NCBI RefSeq assembly: GCF_009765775.1 | Contig: NZ_LMUU01000259.1 | Location: 66,888-130,887, forward strand | Origin: Beijerinckia sp. L45 | GTDB taxonomy: Bacteria; Pseudomonadota; Alphaproteobacteria; Rhizobiales; Beijerinckiaceae | DNA: 64,000 nt | Direction of reading: 5' to 3' | In this document: piece by piece, positions 42,169-49,068 of the stretch | Position numbering within the stretch: position 1 is the first letter of the stretch | Layout: each line of letters starts with the position of its first letter | Program-made: the position numbers and the translations under genes | Notes under the pieces: model-generated | Database searches by the model: none | The model's input: the letters and a program-made list of their open reading frames with translations, nothing else | Told to the model about the DNA's origin: nothing

Positions 42169-42342
42169 ATCGAAGGCGGCAAGGGCGGTGCCGGGCCCGC
42201 TTACGCTGCGAATAGACCATCGCTTGCAAAGGCGCGGCCAACGCAATCTGCGCGTTCGAGTCAGCCTTACACAGGGCGGGGCCGCGACCGACCCGCAGCG
42301 CAATCGCCATCGTGGCCCGGACCGTGCATAGGCTTGTCCGTT

Positions 42343-42358
42343 AGTTTAGGCATCGAAT
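42343..42358. promoter_or_regulatory. degenerate island palindrome upstream of the Liv-type operon
   Basis: AGTTTA-GGCA-TCGAAT: the left half fits and the right half is weak. It lies 149 nt upstream of the binding-protein ATG. Confidence 0.3.
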
Positions 42359-42507
42359 ATCTATCGGTGGTCAAAGCGGTCGCGCGCTCGTCGCGGGGCC
42401 ATCGCCGCGATCATGGCTGAAGCGGGGGCGCTTCGGCACGCCTGATCGATCGGGCGGCGTCGTGTCACGGCGCCGGGGTTGCACTTTTTAGTCGGGGGTT
42501 TGCACGC

Positions 42508-43695
42508 ATGAACTTGAAGTCCATCGCCCTTCGGGCCGCCACGGCAAGCGCCGCGATGCTCCTGGCCGCCACGGCCTTTGCCGTCGAGCCGGTAAAGGTC
42601 GGCGTCGGCATCGCGCAGACCGGCATGTTCGCCCCGGCGGCAATCCCGGCCCTCAACGCCTACAAGATGTGGGCGGACGATCTCAATGCCAGCGGCGGCC
42701 TCGACGTCGCCGGCACCAAGCGCCCGGTGAAGCTGATCGTCTACGACGACCAGTCCGACTTCACCAAGGATGCGGCGATCTACGAAAAGCTGATCACCGA
42801 CGACAAGGTCGACCTGCTGCTCTCGCCCTATGCGACGCCCGCGCATTTTGCCATCGTTGGCGTGCTCGAGCGCTACAAGTTTCCGATGATGGGCAGCACC
42901 GCGGCGTCCGTTCAGCTGAAGGCCGTGAAACCCGGCAACATCTGGTTCCCGACCTCGGCCCTGCCCGACGTGATGGGGCCGGAACTCGTCAAGCTGATGA
43001 AGGCGCAGAACATCAAGACGGTGGCGATCTCGACGCTGCAATCGCCCTTCGCGCAGGAGGTTGAAAAGTACCTCAAGATGGCGCTGAAGGATTCCGGCAT
43101 CAAGCTGCTGTCGTCCGTCGAATATGCGCCCGACATTCGCGACATGACCTCGATCGTCAGCAAGATGAAGAGCGAGCAGCCGGACGCGACCTTCTCGCTG
43201 TCTTTCCCCGGCGATTCCGTGCTGTTCATGAAGGCGGCGCGCGAACAAGGCCTGTCGGCGCCGTTCCAATTCGTGCTGGTCGGCCCGAGCGCCGCCTTCT
43301 TCAGCAAGATTTTCGGTAAGAACCTCGACGGCATCGTGACGATGGGTCACTGGTCGCCGTATCAGACCAAATGGCCGAAGGCGATGCCGTTCTTCGAGGA
43401 ATATTCCAAGCGCTACAACGAGACGCCCGACTATCTCGACGTCGCGCTGGCCTACATGTCCTGCGAGATCACCCAGGCGGCGGTCGCCAAAGTCGGCCTC
43501 GACCACGACAAGCTGCGCAAGGAAATCTCCTCCGCCACTTTCGACACGATCGACGGGCCGGTGAAATTCGACGGCGTGTCGAACGCCTCGACGCCGACGA
43601 TGTTCCTGCAGAACCAGGAGGGCAAGCCGCAGATCATCTGGCCGGCGAGCGACGCCACGTCGACCTTCCAGAAGAAGGGTCCCTGGGCAAACTAA
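42508..43695 (+). CDS. Liv/HAAT-type ABC transporter substrate-binding protein
   Basis: 395 residues. A Sec signal peptide (about 1-25, ending ATAFA) precedes a type-I periplasmic binding fold: VKVGVGIAQTGMFAPAA, KRPVKLIVYDDQSDFTKDAA, KVDLLLSPYATPAHFAIVG and a C-terminal FDTIDGPVKFDGV. Members of this family in aromatic clusters bind benzoate-like acids rather than branched-chain amino acids. First gene of a five-gene importer operon on the plus strand, divergent from the PhzS-like gene. The ligand is probably the pathway substrate or anthranilate (inference). Confidence 0.88.
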   Translation: MNLKSIALRAATASAAMLLAATAFAVEPVKVGVGIAQTGMFAPAAIPALNAYKMWADDLNASGGLDVAGTKRPVKLIVYDDQSDFTKDAAIYEKLITDDKVDLLLSPYATPAHFAIVGVLERYKFPMMGSTAASVQLKAVKPGNIWFPTSALPDVMGPELVKLMKAQNIKTVAISTLQSPFAQEVEKYLKMALKDSGIKLLSSVEYAPDIRDMTSIVSKMKSEQPDATFSLSFPGDSVLFMKAAREQGLSAPFQFVLVGPSAAFFSKIFGKNLDGIVTMGHWSPYQTKWPKAMPFFEEYSKRYNETPDYLDVALAYMSCEITQAAVAKVGLDHDKLRKEISSATFDTIDGPVKFDGVSNASTPTMFLQNQEGKPQIIWPASDATSTFQKKGPWAN

Positions 43696-43726
43696 AGCTC
43701 GGGCCAACCTGACTGCGCCGCCAAAA

Positions 43727-43750
43727 ATGGCCGCCGTGCGCGGCGGCCAT
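43727..43750 (+). terminator. 10-bp perfect hairpin between binding-protein and permease genes
   Basis: ATGGCCGCCG-TGCG-CGGCGGCCAT has a perfect stem and tetraloop but no T-run. It lies in the 78-nt gap between the binding-protein gene and livH. In Liv- and Mal-type operons such hairpins stabilise the upstream message, giving more binding protein than permease. Confidence 0.6.
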
Positions 43751-43773
43751 GGTTTCTCCCGACAGATGGTAAG

Positions 43774-44658
43774 ATGGACCAACTCGCTTCCACGCAACTG
43801 CTGCTGTCCGCGCTTGTCCTGGCTTCGATCTACGCCCTCGTGGCGCTCGGCCTGAACCTCATCTACGGCACGATGCGGCTGCTCAACGTGGCGCATGGCG
43901 AGCTGATGATGCTGGGCGGATACACGTCGTTCTGGGCCTTCGAGCTGCTCGGCGTGGGCACGCTGTGGTCGATGTTCGGCGCCATCGCGCTCACCGCGGC
44001 GCTCGGCGCGCTCTGCTACGTCACGGTGTTCCGCTACGTCGTGCGCAACCGTGAGCTGGCCGCGCGGCTCGAATCCAACTCGCTGCTGATCTTCTTCGGC
44101 TTTTCCATCATCATCCAGAACGGCCTGTCGATCGCCTTCAGCGCCGACCAGCGCAGCTACACCTATCTCAACGGCATCTTTGCGCTCGGCGACGCCCGCG
44201 TGGAGCTGAACCGGCTGGCGGTGCTCGGCGTCGGCGCGGCGGCGACCGCAGCCTGCGTGCTGTTCTTCCGCTTCAGCCGCCTCGGGCTCGCGACGCGCGC
44301 GCTGATCCAGCAGCGCGATGCCGCCTCGCTCGTCGGCATCAATGCCGATCGCATTCAGCTTCTCGTCTTCTGCGTCGGCTTCGGCATGGCGGGGCTTGCC
44401 GGCTCGCTCGTCAGCATGACCGAGACGGTGACGCCCTTCGGCGGCTTCCCCTACACGATCTCGGCCTTCATCGTCATCATCCTCGGCGGCCTCGGCAATC
44501 TCACCGGCGGTATTCTCGGCGCCGTCCTGCTCGCCACCATCGAGATCTACGGCGTCGCGCTGACCTCCTCGGCCTATCGCTCGATCCTCGTCTACGGCGT
44601 GTTCATCGCCATCCTCTTCTTGCGCCCGCAGGGCCTGCTCGGGCGCAAAATGCGATGA
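43774..44658 (+). CDS. livH: Liv-type ABC transporter permease (LivH-like)
   Basis: 294 residues with about eight membrane helices. LNLIYGTMRLLNVAHGELMMLGGY is the family's N-terminal signature (shortened here), and the EAA-like region is in RDAASLVGINADRIQLLVF. The ATGA overlap with livM shows coupling. Confidence 0.85.
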   Translation: MDQLASTQLLLSALVLASIYALVALGLNLIYGTMRLLNVAHGELMMLGGYTSFWAFELLGVGTLWSMFGAIALTAALGALCYVTVFRYVVRNRELAARLESNSLLIFFGFSIIIQNGLSIAFSADQRSYTYLNGIFALGDARVELNRLAVLGVGAAATAACVLFFRFSRLGLATRALIQQRDAASLVGINADRIQLLVFCVGFGMAGLAGSLVSMTETVTPFGGFPYTISAFIVIILGGLGNLTGGILGAVLLATIEIYGVALTSSAYRSILVYGVFIAILFLRPQGLLGRKMR

Positions 44659-45569
44659 AGACGCGGATTTTCAGCCTTGCCGGCATTGCCGTGCTTCTGG
44701 CGCTGTGCATCGCCGCGCCCCAAATGCTCGACGCCTATTCGTTGGGCGTCGCCCTGCAGCTTCTGAGCTGGATCGCCCTGACCCAGAGCTGGGTCACCTT
44801 TTCCGGACTGACCGGCTACGTCTCGCTCGGCCATGCGGTGTTCTATGGCCTTGGCGCCTATGTCATGGCGCTGCTGTGGCAATCCGCGCCGCTATGGGAG
44901 ATCCTGCTCGGTTCCGGGTTTGCCGGCGCGCTGCTCGCGCTCGTCATCGGCTACCCCGCGCTGCGGGTCAGCGGGCCGTATTTCGTCATCCTGACGCTCG
45001 GCCTCTCCGAGTTCTTCAAATACATCGTCATCGCCGTCGAGGCGGGGCTGGAATCAAGCGGCCGGCTCATCTTCGGGGCGCCCGACCCGGAGACGCTCTA
45101 TTACATCATGCTGCTGCTGGCGGTTGTGGCGACGCTGCTGACCTGGGGCCTGGCACGCTCGCGCTGGGGTGCCGGCCTGCGCGCGATCCGCGAGGACGAG
45201 ACCGCCGCCGAGACGCTCGGCGTGCCCGTCACCTTCCTCAAGATCGCGGCTTTCGTCATCTCCGCCTTCATCCCCGGCGTCGTCGGCGCGGTCTGGGTTT
45301 TGCGCACCACCTATTTCGAGCCGATGCAGCTGTTCAGCCCAACGACGTCGTTCACCATCGTGACGATGGCGATCATCGGCGGCAGCGACCGGGCGCCCGG
45401 CCCGATTTTTGGGGCCGCCTTCATCGTGCTGCTGTCGGAATTGCTGTGGGCGCGCGCGCCGCACGTCTATCTCGTCATCCTCGGCGTGCTGCTGGTAAGC
45501 TTCGTGTTGTTCGTGCCTAAGGGCATCAGCGGCCAACTCGCCTGGCTGATGCGGAGGCGGCGCGCATGA
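44655..45569 (+). CDS. livM: Liv-type ABC transporter permease (LivM-like)
   Basis: 304 residues, about eight to ten helices. FSGLTGYVSLGHAVFYGLGAY is the LivM signature (GxxSLGHAxF), followed by TLGLSEFFKYI and the loop IREDETAAETLGVPVTFLKI. Its start overlaps livH and its stop overlaps livG, both as ATGA. Confidence 0.85.
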   Translation: MKTRIFSLAGIAVLLALCIAAPQMLDAYSLGVALQLLSWIALTQSWVTFSGLTGYVSLGHAVFYGLGAYVMALLWQSAPLWEILLGSGFAGALLALVIGYPALRVSGPYFVILTLGLSEFFKYIVIAVEAGLESSGRLIFGAPDPETLYYIMLLLAVVATLLTWGLARSRWGAGLRAIREDETAAETLGVPVTFLKIAAFVISAFIPGVVGAVWVLRTTYFEPMQLFSPTTSFTIVTMAIIGGSDRAPGPIFGAAFIVLLSELLWARAPHVYLVILGVLLVSFVLFVPKGISGQLAWLMRRRRA

Positions 45570-46300
45570 GTTTTCTTCGCGTCGAAAACCTGACCCGCCG
45601 CTTCGGCGGCATCGTCGCCCTGCACGACGTATCATTCTCGATGGAGAAGGGTGAGATCTTGGGGCTTATGGGTGCCAACGGCGCGGGCAAGACGACGCTG
45701 TTTTCGCTCATCGCCGGCAACCTGCCGCCGTCCTCCGGGCACATTCTGCTTGAAGACGAAAAGATCGACGGCCGTGGGCCGCACCGCGTCAACCGTCTCG
45801 GCGTCGCGCGCACCTTTCAGATCGTGCGCCCCTTCGCGACGATGAGCGTGCTGGACAACGTCATGGTCGGCGCGCTCTACGGGCGCAGCCGCACGCTGTC
45901 GCAGCCGAAAGCGCGGGAAAAGTGCCGCGCGATCCTCGACGAGGTCGGCCTCGCCGATCGCGCGGACCTCCCTGCCGCCGCGCTGACCCTTGCCGGCCGC
46001 AAGCGGCTCGAGGTGGCGCGCGCGCTCGCCACCGAGCCGCGCCTGCTGCTGCTCGACGAGGTGCTGGCCGGCCTCAACGCCAGCGAGGCCAACGACGCGC
46101 TCGATCTCATCCGCCATCTGCGCGACAGCCGCATGCTCAGCATCATCGTTATCGAGCATGTGATGAAGGCGCTGATGCGCCTCAGCCACCGAATCCTCGT
46201 GTTGCATGATGGTCGTAAGATCATGGAAGGCGCGCCCGCGGAGGTCGCCAACGACCCCCGCGTCATCAAAGCCTACCTCGGGGAGACGCGCGATGCCTGA
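45566..46300 (+). CDS. livG: Liv-type ABC transporter ATP-binding protein (LivG-like)
   Basis: 244 residues: Walker A GANGAGKTT, the GVARTFQIVRPF Q-loop region and Walker B LLLLDEVLAGLN. The signature is degenerate (TLAGRKRLEVARAL in place of LSYGQQRRLE), a change worth noting although the flanking residues fit. Shorter than E. coli LivG (255). Coupled by ATGA. Confidence 0.83.
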   Translation: MSFLRVENLTRRFGGIVALHDVSFSMEKGEILGLMGANGAGKTTLFSLIAGNLPPSSGHILLEDEKIDGRGPHRVNRLGVARTFQIVRPFATMSVLDNVMVGALYGRSRTLSQPKAREKCRAILDEVGLADRADLPAAALTLAGRKRLEVARALATEPRLLLLDEVLAGLNASEANDALDLIRHLRDSRMLSIIVIEHVMKALMRLSHRILVLHDGRKIMEGAPAEVANDPRVIKAYLGETRDA

Positions 46301-47036
46301 TCCCCTGCATGTCGATCTCCTGCGAGTCGATCTCCTGCAAGCCAAAAATCTCTGCGCCGGCTATGGCGAAATGGAGATCCTGAAGACCGTCGATTTCTCG
46401 ATCCGCGAGGGTTCGATTACCGCGGTGATCGGCAGCAACGGCGCCGGCAAGACCACTTTGATGCGCGCGTTGAGTGGGCTGATCGCCACGCGCAGCGGTG
46501 CGATCACCTTCGACGGCGGCGTGGTCTCCGGCTTGCCGGCGCATGAACGGCTGGAAAAGGGCGTCGCGCTGGTGCCGGAAGGGCGCCTGGTGTTTCCCGA
46601 CTTCACGGTGCACGAAACGCTGAAGGTCGGCGCTTTTTCGCCGCGCGCGCATGAGGGCTGGAAGCAGCGCATCGAGGACATGTATGCGCTGTTTCCGCGG
46701 CTTCTCCAACGCAAGCAGTCGCGCGCGGGCTCGCTCTCCGGCGGCGAGCAGCAGATGCTGGCGCTGGCGCGCGGGCTGATGTCGCGGCCAAAATTGCTGC
46801 TGCTGGACGAGCCGAGCCTGGGTCTCGCGCCGATGATGGCCGACGAGGTTTTCAGGCAGCTGCGCACCATCCGCGACAGCGGCATCACTATCTGTCTCGT
46901 CGAACAGAACGTGCAGGCGGCGCTCGATATTGCGGACTACGGCTACGTGATGGAAGACGGGCACGTGAAGATGCACGGTCCCGCCGCGGAGCTGCTGACG
47001 ATGGGGTCGATCCGCGAGAGTTATCTGGGGCTGTAG
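46293..47036 (+). CDS. livF: Liv-type ABC transporter ATP-binding protein (LivF-like)
   Basis: 247 residues: Walker A GSNGAGKTT, VPEGRLVFPDFTVHETLKVG, signature SLSGGEQQMLALARGL and Walker B LLLLDEPSLGLAP. The ATG at 46293 overlaps the LivG stop. The N-terminus contains a small in-frame tandem duplication (VDLLRVDLLQ, from a repeated GTCGATCTCCTGC), probably a recent slippage event. Last gene of the importer operon. Confidence 0.85.
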   Translation: MPDPLHVDLLRVDLLQAKNLCAGYGEMEILKTVDFSIREGSITAVIGSNGAGKTTLMRALSGLIATRSGAITFDGGVVSGLPAHERLEKGVALVPEGRLVFPDFTVHETLKVGAFSPRAHEGWKQRIEDMYALFPRLLQRKQSRAGSLSGGEQQMLALARGLMSRPKLLLLDEPSLGLAPMMADEVFRQLRTIRDSGITICLVEQNVQAALDIADYGYVMEDGHVKMHGPAAELLTMGSIRESYLGL

Positions 47037-47066
47037 CGTATTTCGCGCCGGCCCCGATCGTGCGAT

Positions 47067-47162
47067 CGTCATTGCGAGCGAAGCGAAGCAGCCCAGGGGC
47101 AATCTGTCACTATCGCCGGAGCGGCAGCCCCTGGGTTGCTTCGCCTTCGGCTCGCAATGACG
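47067..47162. repeat. REP-like palindromic intergenic repeat
   Basis: A long imperfect inverted repeat: CGTCATTGCGAGCGAAGC...CCCAGGGGC on the left (47067-47100) and GCCCCTGGG...GGCTCGCAATGACG on the right (47127-47162). This TCATTGCGAGCGAAGCGAAG type of element is widespread in rhizobial genomes and marks gene ends. It sits between the convergent livF and isochorismatase genes and could act as a bidirectional terminator. Confidence 0.8.
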
Positions 47163-47171
47163 GGTGGTGAG

Positions 47172-47837
47172 CTACGCTGCCGCTTCAAAGCGCTTAACAG
47201 CCGCCGCCGCAATCCGCTGCAGGATGTCGGCCGTGGTGGTGACCTCGCCGAATTCCATCGCGATGGTGGTAAGGCTCACCTTCTGGATCTCCGCCGCGGT
47301 CAGCGCGCCGAACCCCATGTCGGGATAAGGCATGGCGGCGCAGGCATCGGCCAGGGCGACGACCTTGTACTCCCGGTGCACGGCATCGCGGATCGTCGTT
47401 TCGCAGCAAACATTGGTGACGGTGCCGCAGACGACGATCGTGTCGACGTCGCGGGCGCGGAGGATGGTGTCGAGGTCGGTGCCGTGAAAACCGCTGTAAA
47501 ACAGCTTGTCGACGATGATGTCGCCGGGGAGCGGCCTCAGGCTATCGATCACGTCGACGTCGTGGGCGTCGCGCGCAAGAATCACGTCCACTGTCGGATA
47601 GAGATCGCGCATGCGGCCGGTGTCGCTGCCGTCGCCCCGCACGATGTGGCGGAGATAGATGATCGGCAGGCCGGCCTTGCGCGCGCCCTCGACCAGTGTG
47701 GCGATCGGTGCGACGATGCCAGCGGTATCGGGCACGTAGATGGCGCCGTCCGGATTGCAGAATACGCCCTGCATGTCGACGACGACGATGGCGGTGCGGC
47801 GGCCGTTGATCGGCCAGCGGACGGGCGGCTTGCTCAT
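47172..47837 (-). CDS. isochorismatase-family cysteine hydrolase
   Basis: 221 residues with the Asp-Lys-Cys triad: VVVDMQ (D21), DKLFYSGF (K111) and GTVTNVCCETT (C144). The GTDLDTILRA segment is shared with RutB-like amidohydrolases. Family members hydrolyse amides, ureido acids or carbamates. AAGGTCC precedes the ATG. It is convergent with livF and divergent from the alpha/beta hydrolase. With RutA- and RutC-like proteins in the same island, an amide or carbamate step on an N-heterocycle fragment is plausible; the substrate is not shown by sequence. Confidence 0.83.
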   Translation of the reverse strand: MSKPPVRWPINGRRTAIVVVDMQGVFCNPDGAIYVPDTAGIVAPIATLVEGARKAGLPIIYLRHIVRGDGSDTGRMRDLYPTVDVILARDAHDVDVIDSLRPLPGDIIVDKLFYSGFHGTDLDTILRARDVDTIVVCGTVTNVCCETTIRDAVHREYKVVALADACAAMPYPDMGFGALTAAEIQKVSLTTIAMEFGEVTTTADILQRIAAAAVKRFEAAA

Positions 47838-48112
47838 GATAGGACCTTTTTGCGCGCGACATCCGACGACGGTGTCGGAGCCGGCAGCGACGGAGTCGAT
47901 CCGATCAGTAAAAAGGCCGGTGCGGATCTTGTCAACGAAGCGCGGTTGCGCATTCGCACATGGCTGGACGTGCCTCATGTCCGATGCGTGCTGCGCCTTG
48001 CGGCTTGGCCTGTGAACCGTTTGCCGCCATACTCGGCCTATCGTTCGTGAAACAGCGCGGGTACGCCGCCAGGCCTGCAGCCGCTGTTTCGTCGAAAGCC
48101 AGGAGCTTCAGC

Positions 48113-48985
48113 GTGACAGCCATCTACCGCGGCTTCGATCAGGAAACACTCGACCGCGAATACAATGCCCGCGCCAGCGTCGCCGACTTCGGTTACGAAT
48201 ACGGCCGCTACGTCAGCAGTAGCGCCGAGGCCGTGCGCGGTCTCGAACGCATCAGCGACGTCGTCTTCGATCCCGCCTCCGGAGAGACGCTCGATCTGTA
48301 TCCCGCCGGCCCGGATGCGCCGCTGTTTCTCTGGATCCACGGCGGCTACTGGCGCGCGCTTTCGAAGGATGACAATGCGTTCGCCGCACGCGGGCTGGTG
48401 CCGCACGGCGTCGCGGTCGCGGTGATGAACTATTCCCTCGCGCCTGCCGTCACGCTCGACGAGATCGTCCGCCAGGTGCGCGCTGCGGTGGCCTGGCTGC
48501 ACCAAAACGCTGCGGCGCATGGGATCGACGGGCAGCGCGTTCATGTCGGCGGCTCGTCGGCTGGCGGCCAACTCGTCGGCATGCTGCTCGCCGACGCATG
48601 GACGCAAGACTTCGACCTGCCGGCCGACGTCATCGCCTCCGGGCTGGCGCTGAGCGGCCTGTTTGATCTCGAACCGTTGGTCGCGACCCATATCAATGCC
48701 TGGATGACGCTCGACCAAGCCGCAGCGCGGCGCAACAGCCCGCAACTCCTGATCCCGGAGCAATCGCGGGCGCTGCTGCTGGCCGCTGTCGGCGGGCTCG
48801 AAAGCGCGGAATTCAAGCGGCAGACCGCTGATTATGCCGCGGCCTGGACCCAGGTGGGGCATGCCGGCGAGACGATCCCGATGCCGGGCTTCCACCATTT
48901 CGACATCGCTTTGAGCCTGGATCAGCCGGATGGGGCGCTGGTGCGGGCGGTTCTCGGCGCCGTCGCGGCCACGCGAGCACGCTAG
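48113..48985 (+). CDS. alpha/beta hydrolase, kynurenine-formamidase / N-acylanthranilate-hydrolase-like
   Basis: 290 residues of the HGG (hormone-sensitive-lipase-like) alpha/beta-hydrolase group: oxyanion motif HGGYWRALSKDD (76-87), nucleophile in GGSSAGG (S149) and catalytic histidine in PGFHHFD (about 261). The N-terminus (YRGFDQETLDREYNARASV) matches kynurenine-formamidase-like hydrolases. In quinolone degradation, enzymes of this fold (Amq, AqdA) cleave the N-acylanthranilate made by the HOD-type dioxygenase to anthranilate. The GTG at 48113 has a perfect AGGAG. It lies just upstream of the 2-aminobenzoyl-CoA monooxygenase/reductase-like gene, which fits that order. Confidence 0.8.
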   Translation: MTAIYRGFDQETLDREYNARASVADFGYEYGRYVSSSAEAVRGLERISDVVFDPASGETLDLYPAGPDAPLFLWIHGGYWRALSKDDNAFAARGLVPHGVAVAVMNYSLAPAVTLDEIVRQVRAAVAWLHQNAAAHGIDGQRVHVGGSSAGGQLVGMLLADAWTQDFDLPADVIASGLALSGLFDLEPLVATHINAWMTLDQAAARRNSPQLLIPEQSRALLLAAVGGLESAEFKRQTADYAAAWTQVGHAGETIPMPGFHHFDIALSLDQPDGALVRAVLGAVAATRAR

Positions 48986-49018
48986 GCCACCATGACGCAA
49001 GAGCCCGCCCTTGAAAAC

Positions 49019-49034
49019 ATTTTAAGTCTAAACT
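49019..49034. promoter_or_regulatory. island palindrome upstream of the two-domain flavoprotein
   Basis: ATTTTA-AGTC-TAAACT, centred about 42 nt upstream of the ATG at 49069. Confidence 0.55.
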
Positions 49035-49068
49035 AAATTGTGGCGGCACGAGCATGGGAGCCGCGGGC

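Larger units (their letters stand above)
42125..42507. other. divergent control region with two palindrome copies
   Basis: A 383-bp region without a gene between the PhzS-like monooxygenase (minus) and the Liv-type operon (plus). It carries island palindromes at 42153-42168 and 42343-42358; nothing else is recognised. Confidence 0.6.

Noticed and set aside
42361..43896. 511-codon open frame on the minus strand
   Set aside because: Antisense to the Liv-type binding protein, which has a signal peptide and family motifs.
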